Origin: Dehalococcoidia bacterium
GTDB taxonomy: Bacteria > Chloroflexota > Dehalococcoidia > Lucifugimonadales > UBA826
Assembly (NCBI GenBank): GCA_029936675.1
Contig: JAPYSB010000009.1
Location: 1 to 64,000, forward strand
Reading direction: 5' to 3'
Length of the DNA: 64,000 bases
The position numbers were made by a program, and so were the translations under genes. Below, piece after piece: positions 31,985 to 41,784 of the stretch. How positions within the stretch are numbered: the stretch's first letter is position 1; each line of letters opens with the position of its first letter. A model generated the notes under the pieces. That model saw only the letters and a list, made by a program, of their open reading frames with translations. It searched no databases and was not told the DNA's origin.

Positions 31985-34778
31985 GCCAGCTGGAAACTAT
32001 ACTTTCGACCTCGTCTGATTTCGGGCGTTGAATTTCCATTTTAGGCAAAGCTTTGATGAATTTATGTCCATACCTGCTGTTGACTACTCGGCTATCTAAA
32101 ATAAAAACCGCTCCTCGGTCTTTGCTCGAACGGACTAATCTTCCAAACCCTTGGCGAAAACGGATAATAGCACTCGGGAGAGCGTATTCCATAAATGGGT
32201 TTGAGTATTTTTCAGCTCGAGCTGCATAGATCGGATCAGTAGGCACATCGAAAGGTAATCGTGTTATCACTAACACTTGCAGGGCATCTCCCCGGAGGTC
32301 TATTCCTTCCCAAAAGGATGCAGTTCCCAGTAACACTGTTTCAGGATGTTTTTTCATCCTCTCTATCAATTGCCTTGGAGTTCCTGACATACCCTGGGCC
32401 AGTATGTCCAAATGATCTCCAGAATATTTATCTTTAAGGAATTGGAATACTGTTTTCAAAGAGGAATATGACGTGAATAATGCAATGGTGCGGCCGCCTG
32501 CAGCCATGGCAGCTTGGTATATATTCTTAGCAACCATTTCTTCATAATAGGGTTCCCTCGGATCCGGTATATCTGTTGGCATCACTACAGTTGCCAAATC
32601 CTCATAAGGGAAAGGGGATCCTAACAGCAACTGGTACTCTGGATTTATTCCTAATCTTTGGTTGATATGCTGAAAAGAGCCGTCTGTGCTCAAAGTGGCA
32701 CTTGTTATTATCACAGAAAATTGTTGGTCAAACAGTTGGTTTTTTAGTTGGTCACCAACCTCAATAGGCGCTCCAGACAATGTGGAATAGTCAGGGTTAT
32801 GGTCCAGTGATATCCAATAAACATAATTTTCTGTCCGCTCAAAAAGAAAATGCTGAATGATATTATTTACCTCACTAATAGAATTTTGAGTATTCTGAAT
32901 ATCTCCCAAAACCTCGACGATGCTATGATGGTTGTCATATTTTTCCAAGATTCTGTTCGCTGCAATCAATCCTTTGGATATAGCGGAAACCTTTTCTTCA
33001 ATTTCTCGTCCCAGCGAACACAGATCGTCCCACAATGGTGGCTCCTCGCCAATCTTGATTCGGTACTTATCCGATGGTAGGAAAGCTGACTTATGGACAG
33101 TTGATTGTTTCATAATTTCCGTGGCAGAGGAAAAAAGAGTATTGAAGCTATCCTGCAAATTTTTTAGTGATAAGGCAACAGATTCACTTGAGTTTGATAA
33201 TCCTCTTACATCTTCCGCATTCATTTTCAGTGGCGCAAATAAGGTCTCTATATTTGAGAATATCGAATCTCGGCCTCTCAACGATGAAAGGGTTTCACCA
33301 GCAAGACCGTGGGAAACCTGAAACCCGAACGCCTGAGTCGCTTGATCCTCAAGATGATGAGCCTCATCTATCACCAAAGCTCCGAATTCTGGGAGTAGGG
33401 ACCTACCAGATTTAAGATCCGCCATAAGGAGCGAATGATTTACGACAACTAAATCTGAAGTACTTGCTTCCTCTCGAGCCTGTTTTAAAAAACATTTCCC
33501 GTTGTACCCCCCACACATAAAGGCTCCTTCAGCGTTCAACCTTGACCAGAGAAACCTGTGTTGGGTTCTAGATAAATTTAATTCCGCCTGATCTCCTGTT
33601 AAAGTAGTATCCAACCAAACTAGAATTTTCGCTATTAAAATAGTTTCAGTTTTATCCAGTTGTTCTCTTGAGGCGAAGTAGCGGAATTTTTTAAGGCATA
33701 GGTAATTGCGCCTACCCTTTAATACGGAGTATCTAACATCACTAGTCGCATCAGGTTTATGAGCTGCCCTCACTACCCAAGCCGCAATTGGTAAATCTTC
33801 TTCCATCAATTGATCTTGCAGGTTTATTGTGTTGGTCGAAATCACCACCCGCGTATCGTTGTCTTTTGCGTACTGGATTGCAGGAATCAAATACGCCATA
33901 GATTTACCTACCCCCGTTCCTGCTTCTATGACTGAAGTGCTGTTATTTTCAATTGTTTCTTTCACCATCACTGCCATATCCAATTGCTCTTGTCGCTCCT
34001 CAAAGGCAGTCAAAAAGTAAGCCAGAGCGCCATGGTCGGAGAAAATTTCTTGCAAATCAGTAGAAAACATTTGATCTTTTGTTTGAACTTCTGTGTGAGA
34101 CTCTGCCGAAGGCTCTCTCTCCGGTGGGAGGGCATTTTTGTTAGTTTTCTCAGATAATAACCTTTCAGATAACAATCCCTGCAAAACAGGGAGGCTTTCC
34201 CATGATCCCTTTGTTGCCATGTTGTTGATTTGTGCAAAAGTTTGAAGTTTCAAATTTTTTATTGTGGTGATTAAATTCATGAAAAGATTCATCGTGTTTT
34301 CACAATCTGCCATGGCTCTATGGGCATTTGAGATATCCAAATCCAAAAACAAACTAAGTCCAGTTAGACTGTAATCTAATTGGGTAGGGTGAATAACATA
34401 AGATAAATCCAGAGTGTCGAATATGGTTCCTTCAAAATTAAATCCGAATTCCCTAAGGAACCCAACATCAAACCCAACGTTATGTCCGACCAATATTGAG
34501 TCCCCGATAAATTCTTTCAATTTTGGGATGATCGTATTGAATTCAGGAGCTACTAGAACATCTTTGTCAAAAATACCGGTGAGATCACTTATAAAGGGCG
34601 GTATTTTTCTTCCAGGATTCACAAAAGTTTGATAGGTTTCAGATATACCGTCAAAATCAAATTTAATGGCAGCTATTTCAATTATTGCGTCGGTATGGTT
34701 GTCCAAACCGGTGGTTTCAAGATCTATTACACAGTAATTATTTTTGATTTGAGTGCTATTTTGAGTGAGTTGTGTCAT
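31974..34778 (-). CDS. DinG-type helicase with N-terminal DnaQ-like 3'-5' exonuclease
   Basis: A 934-residue fusion like the DinG of Gram-positive bacteria. Residues 13-175 form a DEDD exonuclease: D19 and E21 in IDLETTG, GHNVGFDVGFL, and HRAMADCENT. After a linker comes an XPD/DinG superfamily 2 helicase with Walker A GTGVGKSMAY, the DEAH box VIDEAHHLEDQ and FRQGFGRLVRSSKDRG near the end. Only three cysteines are visible in the segment where four bind an iron-sulfur cluster in E. coli DinG, so the cluster is uncertain. The exonuclease acids are intact, so both activities are plausible. ATG at 34778. Confidence 0.9.
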   Translation of the reverse strand: MTQLTQNSTQIKNNYCVIDLETTGLDNHTDAIIEIAAIKFDFDGISETYQTFVNPGRKIPPFISDLTGIFDKDVLVAPEFNTIIPKLKEFIGDSILVGHNVGFDVGFLREFGFNFEGTIFDTLDLSYVIHPTQLDYSLTGLSLFLDLDISNAHRAMADCENTMNLFMNLITTIKNLKLQTFAQINNMATKGSWESLPVLQGLLSERLLSEKTNKNALPPEREPSAESHTEVQTKDQMFSTDLQEIFSDHGALAYFLTAFEERQEQLDMAVMVKETIENNSTSVIEAGTGVGKSMAYLIPAIQYAKDNDTRVVISTNTINLQDQLMEEDLPIAAWVVRAAHKPDATSDVRYSVLKGRRNYLCLKKFRYFASREQLDKTETILIAKILVWLDTTLTGDQAELNLSRTQHRFLWSRLNAEGAFMCGGYNGKCFLKQAREEASTSDLVVVNHSLLMADLKSGRSLLPEFGALVIDEAHHLEDQATQAFGFQVSHGLAGETLSSLRGRDSIFSNIETLFAPLKMNAEDVRGLSNSSESVALSLKNLQDSFNTLFSSATEIMKQSTVHKSAFLPSDKYRIKIGEEPPLWDDLCSLGREIEEKVSAISKGLIAANRILEKYDNHHSIVEVLGDIQNTQNSISEVNNIIQHFLFERTENYVYWISLDHNPDYSTLSGAPIEVGDQLKNQLFDQQFSVIITSATLSTDGSFQHINQRLGINPEYQLLLGSPFPYEDLATVVMPTDIPDPREPYYEEMVAKNIYQAAMAAGGRTIALFTSYSSLKTVFQFLKDKYSGDHLDILAQGMSGTPRQLIERMKKHPETVLLGTASFWEGIDLRGDALQVLVITRLPFDVPTDPIYAARAEKYSNPFMEYALPSAIIRFRQGFGRLVRSSKDRGAVFILDSRVVNSRYGHKFIKALPKMEIQRPKSDEVESIVSSWLGL

Positions 34779-34877
34779 GTTATTTGTACTACGTTACTAT
34801 AATCCTATGTTATCTATGTAAAAAGTCTCTGTCGTATATTATGTATGTGAGAAAGAAATAGGTTCAGGTACCGCTAT

Positions 34878-36254
34878 ATGAGCAGCAAAAAAGATCAAAA
34901 CCCAGTTATTAAAGAGCTATCAGACAAGGTCGGAGACTTTACCGTCTCCTTGCATTATGATCGACGGTTGTACAAACAGGACATAAAAGGCTCTATTGTT
35001 CATGCTTCTATGCTTTGCAATCAAAAAATAATAACTTTGCCTGATAGGGATGCTATTCTCACGGGATTACTAGAGATAGAATCGGAAATTGAGACTGGCA
35101 ATTTTACCTGGCGGCCAGAATTGGAAGATATTCACATGAATATTGAAAACCGGTTGCATGAAAAAATAGGTTCCGTGGCCGGTAAACTCCATACTGCCCG
35201 TTCCAGAAATGATCAAGTCTCGTTAGACATGCGAATGTATGTTAAAGATTCGATAAATATTGTTATAGGACAACTTACAGTTCTCCAGCGCGTTTTATTG
35301 GATCTTGCATCCCAATATAACAACATAATCATTCCTGGATACACCCATTTACAAAAAGCACAGCCTGTGCTTCTTGCCCATCATTTAATGGCGTATTTTG
35401 AAATGCTCACAAGGGATAAAACTAGATTTAAAGAGGCATATCAAAGAACTGATATTTTACCGCTGGGAAGTGGGGCCTTGGCTGGACTCCCATATGATTT
35501 GGACCGTTCTTACGTTGCCAGGGAATTAGGATTCTCGGGGATTTCTGGAAATAGTATGGATGCCGTTTCGGACAGGGATTTTGTAATTGATTATTTATCC
35601 GCAGCGTCAATATGTATGATGCATATTTCTAGGCTCTCTGAAGAACTGATTCTTTGGACAACAGAAGAGTTTTCGCTTATTAAATTACCGGCAGAATACA
35701 CTACCGGAAGCAGTATCATGCCGCAAAAGAGAAACCCTGATTTTGCTGAGATTTCAAGAGGTAAAACCGGACGGGTGTACGGTAACTTAATTTCTATGCT
35801 GACAGTTTTGAAAGGCTTGCCGATGACTTACAATCGGGATTTGCAGGAAGATAAAGAAGGATTTTTCGATAGTCATGATACTTTAACATCCGTCTTGGAA
35901 GTTTTTGTCGGGATGCTACCCGGTATATATGTAAATTCAGAAAAAGCTCGACACTCTGCCGAAGGCGGTATGGTTCTAGCTACTGACCTCGCTGATTATT
36001 TAGTAATTAAAGGAGCTCCGTTTCGAGAAGCTCATGGAATAATTAGCGAGTTATCAGACTACGCTTCCATTAACCATAAAATGTTCAGTGAGGTTTCTTT
36101 AGAAGAGTATAGAAATTTTTCTACGTTATTTGACGAAGACGTCTACGAAATCAGCGTAGAGTCTTCGATTAGTTCCCGAAACACTGTAGGTGGTACGTCC
36201 TTCAGGATGGTGCAGCAAGCTATTAAAGCCGGCTATCAAAAACTGGATGGATAA
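34878..36254 (+). CDS. argH: argininosuccinate lyase
   Basis: A 458-residue fumarase/aspartase-superfamily lyase that splits argininosuccinate to arginine and fumarate, the last step of arginine synthesis. DIHMNIENRL, HTARSRNDQV and the catalytic-loop signature GSSIMPQKRNPDFAE are present. ATG at 34878. It heads an argH-rpe-tsaD series; argC lies separately at 44112. Confidence 0.95.
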   Translation: MSSKKDQNPVIKELSDKVGDFTVSLHYDRRLYKQDIKGSIVHASMLCNQKIITLPDRDAILTGLLEIESEIETGNFTWRPELEDIHMNIENRLHEKIGSVAGKLHTARSRNDQVSLDMRMYVKDSINIVIGQLTVLQRVLLDLASQYNNIIIPGYTHLQKAQPVLLAHHLMAYFEMLTRDKTRFKEAYQRTDILPLGSGALAGLPYDLDRSYVARELGFSGISGNSMDAVSDRDFVIDYLSAASICMMHISRLSEELILWTTEEFSLIKLPAEYTTGSSIMPQKRNPDFAEISRGKTGRVYGNLISMLTVLKGLPMTYNRDLQEDKEGFFDSHDTLTSVLEVFVGMLPGIYVNSEKARHSAEGGMVLATDLADYLVIKGAPFREAHGIISELSDYASINHKMFSEVSLEEYRNFSTLFDEDVYEISVESSISSRNTVGGTSFRMVQQAIKAGYQKLDG

Positions 36255-36255
36255 G

Positions 36256-36918
36256 ATGACCGAATTTAAGCTGTATCCATCCATACTGTCCGCCGATTTT
36301 TCTCAGTTGGAAAAACAAATTCACGATGCCGAAACTTGCGGGGCTGACGGCATTCATATCGATGTTATGGACGGGCATTTTGTCCCTTCGATCACATTTG
36401 GGACCCCGATTATAAAAGCTGTGAGAAGTTTGTCTTTTTTACCATTAGATGTCCACATGATGACCATGCATCCTGAAAATCATTTTTCTGAATTTGCGCT
36501 TGCAGGAGCTGATTCGGTTACAGTTCATTACGAGGCCTGCCCGACATTGGCGGACACATTAGTGGAACTGGATAAATTTGATGTTATGAAATGTGTAGCG
36601 GTAAATCCTAGTACCCCCATTGAAAAGGTGTTCGGTATTCTTCACACGGTCGACCGAATATTGATTATGTCAGTAGAACCAGGCGCTGGAGGGCAAAGTT
36701 TTATACCAGAAAGCCTAAAAAAGATTCAAACCCTTTCTAAGGAAATAAAATCTCAAGGACTCTCCATACCCGTACAGGTCGATGGCGGGATAAATCCAGA
36801 CACTACCTTGGCGGCGGTACGGAGTGGAGCCAATATATTGGTAGCGGGCAGTGCAGTTTTTAATGATAATTTTTCCGTATGTGACAGTATATCTAAAATG
36901 AGAAATTCGTCATCATGA
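36256..36918 (+). CDS. rpe: ribulose-phosphate 3-epimerase
   Basis: A 220-residue TIM barrel that interconverts ribulose-5-phosphate and xylulose-5-phosphate in the pentose phosphate pathway. YPSILSADF at the N-terminus, HIDVMDGHFVPS with metal ligands, and the C-terminal VQVDGGI and VAGSAVF phosphate site are clear. The start at ATG 36256 lies one base past the argH stop codon; an in-frame extension back to 36190 lies inside argH and is rejected. The stop codon overlaps the tsaD start as ATGA. Confidence 0.94.
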   Translation: MTEFKLYPSILSADFSQLEKQIHDAETCGADGIHIDVMDGHFVPSITFGTPIIKAVRSLSFLPLDVHMMTMHPENHFSEFALAGADSVTVHYEACPTLADTLVELDKFDVMKCVAVNPSTPIEKVFGILHTVDRILIMSVEPGAGGQSFIPESLKKIQTLSKEIKSQGLSIPVQVDGGINPDTTLAAVRSGANILVAGSAVFNDNFSVCDSISKMRNSSS

Positions 36919-37952
36919 ATGTTTTGGGAATAGAAACTTCTTGCGATGACACTGCGGCAGCCGTGGTAACGGATGGAACATCAATTCGGGCAAACATAGT
37001 GGCATCCCAATCGGAGATGCATAAGAAATATGGGGGCATCATCCCTGAAATAGCTTCAAGGGAACATTTCACATCTCTTATTCCAGTTGTTAATGAAGCT
37101 CTAAATACAGCTGAAATGACTCACAGGGATATCGATGCAATTGCCGTCACATATGGCCCAGGCTTAGCAGGTTCTCTTTTGATAGGTGTGAATTCAGCAA
37201 AGGGTTTATCGATGTCTTGGGACAAACCTTTAATAGGAATAAACCACCTGGAAGGGCATATTTATTCAGCCTGGCTTGAAAACTTGGAGCCGGACTCCAA
37301 GGCGGGGTTCCCCATAGTTTGCCTAATAGCATCGGGAGGTCATACCGACCTAATATTAATGAAGAATCACTTAGAATATGAATTGCTAGGCAAAACCCGC
37401 GACGATGCTGCAGGAGAAGCCTTTGATAAAGCTGCTAGAGTGCTTGGGTTAGGTTTCCCTGGGGGACCTGAAATTCAAAAAATGTCGGAGGGAGCTAAAG
37501 ATGAAATAAACTCCTTGCCCAGACCTCAAATAAAGGATTCTTTGGATTTCAGTTTTAGTGGTCTTAAAACAGCGTTGGTAAGGCGGGCCGAGTCTGAAGG
37601 GTTTTATCCCGTTGTTGACAACAAAGGCCCAAGTGTCTACCAAACAAAAGAATATTCTTTTGCTTTTCAAGAAGCTATCGTCGATTGCCTAATAAGAAAT
37701 ACGAAACAAGCAGTTCTTGAAAGCAATAGTAAGGCAGTCATTCTTGGTGGCGGTGTCGCGGCCAATAGTCGGTTAAGGAAAAGAATGAAGGAAGTTATAG
37801 ATGTACCCATCTTTGTACCACGTGCTCCACTTTGTACCGACAACGGAGCTATGATAGGGGCTGCCGCATTTTTTAACCTCAAAAATGGGTTCCCTCTACA
37901 GCTGGACATGGATGCCGTACCAAACCTGAGAATAGGAATTACCGCGGAATAA
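36915..37952 (+). CDS. tsaD: tRNA N6-threonylcarbamoyladenosine transferase TsaD
   Basis: A 345-residue ASKHA-fold protein that, with TsaB and TsaE, attaches threonylcarbamoyl to A37 of ANN-decoding tRNAs. GIETSCDDTAAAVV at the N-terminus is the phosphate-binding loop. HLEGHIYSAW supplies the metal histidines, and FSFSGLKTAL and GGGVAANSRLR follow. ATG at 36915 overlaps the rpe stop by 4 bp. The 3' end overlaps the convergent hypothetical gene by 14 bp. Confidence 0.95.
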   Translation: MNVLGIETSCDDTAAAVVTDGTSIRANIVASQSEMHKKYGGIIPEIASREHFTSLIPVVNEALNTAEMTHRDIDAIAVTYGPGLAGSLLIGVNSAKGLSMSWDKPLIGINHLEGHIYSAWLENLEPDSKAGFPIVCLIASGGHTDLILMKNHLEYELLGKTRDDAAGEAFDKAARVLGLGFPGGPEIQKMSEGAKDEINSLPRPQIKDSLDFSFSGLKTALVRRAESEGFYPVVDNKGPSVYQTKEYSFAFQEAIVDCLIRNTKQAVLESNSKAVILGGGVAANSRLRKRMKEVIDVPIFVPRAPLCTDNGAMIGAAAFFNLKNGFPLQLDMDAVPNLRIGITAE

Positions 37953-38412
37953 AAACCCTATTTACACTGGCGTGTGTAAAATTATCAGCGTTCACATATT
38001 CCAGGATTGTTCCCATCAAATTTTTCAATTCATAGTCGGCCAAATCTTTCTCAAGGGGAAATCTCGCCGAAAATCCGTTAGATTGGATTACAAGGCACGG
38101 CTGATTTTCTTGAGAATAGTGATCAAACAAGAGAAAAGATCCCATTAAAGTGAGTACAGATAAGGCAATGACTTTTATGAAAAACCCCTCTAAGGCGATC
38201 ATAGCTATAAAGATTAAAATCACTAACATTGCGAGCCAAATAAAAGTGAATCTTGATTGGCTACTGATGGATTCAACGTAAACAGATTCTACAGAATCAT
38301 ATTTTATAAAACCTTCCCTCTTCCCGTCCTTCCCGGTAATGGTGTAAGAAAGGCCGTTTTCTGAGGGGTATATTTGGTGAGTTCCCTGCGTGTGCGCTGT
38401 AAAAGGCTCCAT
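37939..38412 (-). CDS. uncharacterised protein with two transmembrane helices
   Basis: A 157-residue protein if started at ATG 38412 (MEPFTAHTQGTHQIYP); a longer frame back to 38484 would overlap the divergent gene at 38471. A soluble N-terminal beta-rich part of about 60 residues is followed by two adjacent helices and a C-terminal soluble domain. The layout resembles bacterial photosystem- or PH-like membrane proteins, but I cannot assign a family. Confidence 0.6.
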   Translation of the reverse strand: MEPFTAHTQGTHQIYPSENGLSYTITGKDGKREGFIKYDSVESVYVESISSQSRFTFIWLAMLVILIFIAMIALEGFFIKVIALSVLTLMGSFLLFDHYSQENQPCLVIQSNGFSARFPLEKDLADYELKNLMGTILEYVNADNFTHASVNRVFIPR

Positions 38413-38470
38413 ATATATGAAGGTACCTCTTTCTGATATATTAATCGATATACTTTCAAGGACATTATAA

Positions 38471-39526
38471 ATGGAAAGACCCACATCAAAACCTATCGGT
38501 CATCATTATCTCGAATTAGACACTCCAACCATGGTGATAAATACCGACCTTTTAAAGTCCAATATAAAGAATGCACAATCCTCCTTAAATGGTACGTCCT
38601 GTAAACTGATTCCCAACGTTGGCACACACGGGACAGCCGAAATTGCCCGATATCAAACAAATTCTGATCACGACCTTCCAGTGTTTGTTGATACCTTTCA
38701 GCAGGCGCAGTCTTTTGTAAATCATGGTTTTAAAAATATAATCATTGAATCCCCACCGGTTGGTGTCGGTAAAGTTGAATCTTTACATCGACTGGTCAAC
38801 ACAGCCCATATAACGGTGTCTCTTTCCAGTTTGGCGCATTTAAATTTCCTAAAATATCTTTCCATGGAAAACCTCTCTGTCCTGCTCAGGATCCCGAATA
38901 AATCGGACTCAGTTGGAATAGGAACTCATCAGGAATTAATAGAGCTTGTAAAACTACTCGTGGAGCATTTCAAAATTTATTGGAAAGGGCTGATCACGGT
39001 CTCTAAAGGTAGTGACGGTTTAGAAGAGTCTTTTAAGGGAATATTGTCTGCAGAAGCCCTTCTTCAATCCCATTCTTTCACCTCAAATGAATTGTTAATA
39101 AACACTTCAAATCAACCATTGTCGAAAGTTCAATCGAACCTACCGCCAGAGATAACTGGTTTGATATCTGGAAATTATCCCTTCGAGGTGAATGGCTCTG
39201 TCCCAACCTGCTCGGTAGTGTCAACAGTTATGAGCACCCCCGAGCCGGGGCGGGCATACATAGATTGTGGGCAAAAAGGTATTAGCATAGATCGGGGAGT
39301 TCCATTCGTCGTCAATTATGAAAACGCTGTGATAGAGAAAATGAGCGCCGAACATGGATACCTTGTTTTTGATGCTGTCGAAATGAATTTGAAAATCGGT
39401 GACAAAATTTTACTCAGGCCGGCCAACTACTCAGACACCTTTAATCTTTACGATTTTGTAAACCTCATAAAAAATGACCGGCTGGAATCAGTTATTGAAA
39501 CGGCTGCGCGCGGGGCATTCAAATAA
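38471..39526 (+). CDS. alanine-racemase/D-threonine-aldolase-fold protein lacking the PLP lysine (probable pseudoenzyme)
   Basis: A 351-residue relative of the D-threonine aldolase/D-serine dehydratase (DSD1) family, alignable along its length with the next gene. At the PLP site the family reads like RPHAKTHK and the neighbour reads RQHAKNIK; this protein reads IPNVGTHG, with G51 in place of the lysine. A C-terminal EHGYL survives, but the zinc pair (PNHxC in D-serine dehydratases) is replaced by PANYS. It is therefore unlikely to bind PLP covalently. ATG at 38471 with AAGGAC upstream. Fifteen bases separate it from its paralogue, suggesting a regulatory or heteromeric role. Confidence 0.78.
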   Translation: MERPTSKPIGHHYLELDTPTMVINTDLLKSNIKNAQSSLNGTSCKLIPNVGTHGTAEIARYQTNSDHDLPVFVDTFQQAQSFVNHGFKNIIIESPPVGVGKVESLHRLVNTAHITVSLSSLAHLNFLKYLSMENLSVLLRIPNKSDSVGIGTHQELIELVKLLVEHFKIYWKGLITVSKGSDGLEESFKGILSAEALLQSHSFTSNELLINTSNQPLSKVQSNLPPEITGLISGNYPFEVNGSVPTCSVVSTVMSTPEPGRAYIDCGQKGISIDRGVPFVVNYENAVIEKMSAEHGYLVFDAVEMNLKIGDKILLRPANYSDTFNLYDFVNLIKNDRLESVIETAARGAFK

Positions 39527-39541
39527 AGTCAGGAAAATATT

Positions 39542-40639
39542 ATGCAAACATATCGTCCAAACCTAGGCGCCACAATTGATTTGATAGAAACTCCAAGTCT
39601 TCTTATTGATTTGGAGTCAATGGAATCAAATTTTTCTGTTATTGCAGAAACTTATTCCAATACCACCTGTAAAATGCGTCAACATGCAAAGAACATAAAA
39701 TGCCCCGATATATTGTGGCGCCAAATAGAAATTGGTGGCACTTTAAACGGAGTGTGCACAGCCAAAATTTCAGAGGCCGAAGTCATGGTAGAAGGTGGCA
39801 TAAGGGATATTCTAGTCACCAGCGAAATTGTAGGTGAAGATAAACAAAAAAGGTTGGCATACCTAGCAAAAAGAGCGGATGTGAAAGTTTGCATCGACAA
39901 TAAGGCAAATTTAAATGCTTTGTCTTTTGTTGCCCAAGAAATAGGTTCTGAAATTGGAGTCTTGATAGAAGTTGACACCTCCATGGGTCGGGCAGGCATT
40001 CGGACCCCCGAGCAAGGAGTTGAACTAGCAAAATTGGCGGAATCACTGGCTTCAGTAAAGTTTTTGGGCGTTATGAGTCATCAAACTGTCGATGGCTTCG
40101 CAGATAAGGAAACACGGTTCATAGAAGGTAAACGGTATATTGACAAATGTCTGGAAGTTAAAACCGCGATTGAAGATCATGGAATTGAAGTGGCAATCGT
40201 TTCGTCAGGGGAAACTTTTTCTTACGACGTTGCTCCTCAAATAGAAGGTGTCACCGAAGTAGAGGGGGGCACCTATGCTCTCATGAGCGGCCCCACAAAA
40301 TATATGGAAGAATTTTCTCTAGCAGGAAAGGTTTTAACAACTGTTATTGACATGACTGAATCTGAGATTGTAATAGATGCAGGATTGCGGTGCTTAGGAG
40401 GACCTCTTGGTTCAACACCAACCATCGAAGGGCAAGACAATCTAGGCTTCTCAGAAATGCAGGATTCCTATAGTGTCCTCACAGTAGAAGGGAAAAATAT
40501 TTTCGAAATCGGGCAAACTATGCTTATTTGTACCTCCCAGCAGGATATATTGGTTAACAGATGGGATAATTTTATTGGAGTTCGTGATGGCGTGGTGGAA
40601 GTTGTTTGGGACATACCAGCCAGAGGGTGTCATCACTGA
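39542..40639 (+). CDS. D-threonine aldolase/D-serine dehydratase-like PLP protein
   Basis: A 365-residue fold-type III PLP enzyme. The PLP lysine is K50 in CKMRQHAKNIKCPD. EVDTSMGRAGI, VMSHQTVDGF, SSGETFSYD and EGGTYALM follow the family's barrel strands. The C-terminal beta domain ends WDIPARG, typical of the family. The zinc His/Cys of D-serine dehydratase are not visible (ICTSQQD), so D-threonine-aldolase-like or other chemistry is possible. ATG at 39542 has AGGAAA upstream. It follows a paralogue that lost the lysine and precedes a methyltransferase. Confidence 0.85.
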   Translation: MQTYRPNLGATIDLIETPSLLIDLESMESNFSVIAETYSNTTCKMRQHAKNIKCPDILWRQIEIGGTLNGVCTAKISEAEVMVEGGIRDILVTSEIVGEDKQKRLAYLAKRADVKVCIDNKANLNALSFVAQEIGSEIGVLIEVDTSMGRAGIRTPEQGVELAKLAESLASVKFLGVMSHQTVDGFADKETRFIEGKRYIDKCLEVKTAIEDHGIEVAIVSSGETFSYDVAPQIEGVTEVEGGTYALMSGPTKYMEEFSLAGKVLTTVIDMTESEIVIDAGLRCLGGPLGSTPTIEGQDNLGFSEMQDSYSVLTVEGKNIFEIGQTMLICTSQQDILVNRWDNFIGVRDGVVEVVWDIPARGCHH

Positions 40640-40651
40640 GTTAACCAAACA

Positions 40652-41266
40652 ATGTCTATATCTAAATGGTTCTTCGCTGAATGGTACGATGTTTTAAATT
40701 CAATTGTTGAATCCAAAGTCATCCCTTACCGGCATTTAACAGCGGGTAAAAGCCAAGGTAAAACGCTAGAAGTCGGCGGTGGAACGGGAGCAAATCTGCC
40801 ATATTTTCAAAAAGCTAATCCTCTAACCATAGTCGAACCGGACGCTCACATGAGAAATAAACTTAACCAGAGGGTCAATCATTTCAACAAAGATATATCA
40901 ATCGTAAAATCATTTGGAGAAACACTGCCATTCGAGGACAACACATTTGATTCAGTTGTCACAACTTTGGTTCTCTGTATGGTCCATGATGTTGAAAAAG
41001 TTATATTGGAAATTTATAGGGTCCTTAAGCCTGGTGGAAATTTTTTTTTCTATGAACATACTGTTGCGGAAAGTTTCTCTGGAAAATTACTACAGCAACT
41101 CCTAGACCCTATATGGATTTTTGCCACCACTGGATGCCATCTTAAGAGAGACATACTAGGTGCCATAAAAGTTTCTCCGTTTACCAAATTAGAATATGAC
41201 ATATTCAACCTCAATGTGGGGATCCCGATCACTATTCCCAACATTGTAGGTTCGGTGGCCAAATGA
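40652..41266 (+). CDS. class I SAM-dependent methyltransferase
   Basis: A 204-residue methyltransferase. Motif I EVGGGTGANLPYF at about 41-53 binds SAM, EPDAHM is motif II, and LPFEDNTFDSVVTTLVLC and VLKPGGNFFFYEH are later motifs. The overall pattern resembles METTL7/UbiE-like proteins with a hydrophobic C-terminal part. The substrate is unknown. ATG at 40652, 12 bp after the racemase-fold gene; its stop overlaps the Nudix start by 4 bp. Confidence 0.85.
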   Translation: MSISKWFFAEWYDVLNSIVESKVIPYRHLTAGKSQGKTLEVGGGTGANLPYFQKANPLTIVEPDAHMRNKLNQRVNHFNKDISIVKSFGETLPFEDNTFDSVVTTLVLCMVHDVEKVILEIYRVLKPGGNFFFYEHTVAESFSGKLLQQLLDPIWIFATTGCHLKRDILGAIKVSPFTKLEYDIFNLNVGIPITIPNIVGSVAK

Positions 41267-41784
41267 CAAGATCCGAACCGATGTATAAATATCCAGTTGA
41301 TTGTCGCGGTACCCCTTTGCGAAAAGGTCCCGATGAAATCGGAATTTCAGCCTCGGGAATAATCTATGACCGATTTGGGCACGTGCTTCTTCAAAAACGA
41401 ACTGATATAGGTTGGTGGGGTCTACCAGGAGGTCGTCTAGAAATAGGGGAAAATTTGACCACCTGTGTAGTAAGAGAGGTCCTGGAGGAAACTAATATCA
41501 TAGTGAGCGCAAAGGCATTCATAAAATTGTATTCTGACCTTGCGGAATACACTGCTATCGAATACCCAAACGGAAAACTGGTCCAATATGTGACCGCATT
41601 GTTTCTTTGTGAAAAAATTTCAGGGTATTTAATTATGTCAAATGAAAGCACTGATTTAGGATATTACGACCCTCAAAATTTCCCGCCAAACACCCTGCTC
41701 TCTACCAGACTGAGGGTAAAAGATGCCCAAGAATTCTCTATATCAGATAAAGGATCTTCTAATGTCATTGAATTGGAAAAATGA
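41263..41784 (+). CDS. Nudix hydrolase
   Basis: A 173-residue Nudix protein. The Nudix box GGRLEIGENLTTCVVREVLEETNI is complete from residue 65 or so, with the REVLEE metal-binding helix. Such enzymes hydrolyse nucleoside diphosphates linked to another moiety. The first 25 residues carry a CRGTPLRKGPDEIGISASG lead-in seen in sugar-nucleotide or ADP-ribose-type members. ATG at 41263 overlaps the methyltransferase stop. Confidence 0.87.
   Translation: MTRSEPMYKYPVDCRGTPLRKGPDEIGISASGIIYDRFGHVLLQKRTDIGWWGLPGGRLEIGENLTTCVVREVLEETNIIVSAKAFIKLYSDLAEYTAIEYPNGKLVQYVTALFLCEKISGYLIMSNESTDLGYYDPQNFPPNTLLSTRLRVKDAQEFSISDKGSSNVIELEK

Noticed and set aside
36190-36255. Upstream extension of rpe
   Set aside because: It lies inside argH in another frame; ATG 36256 gives the normal N-terminus.
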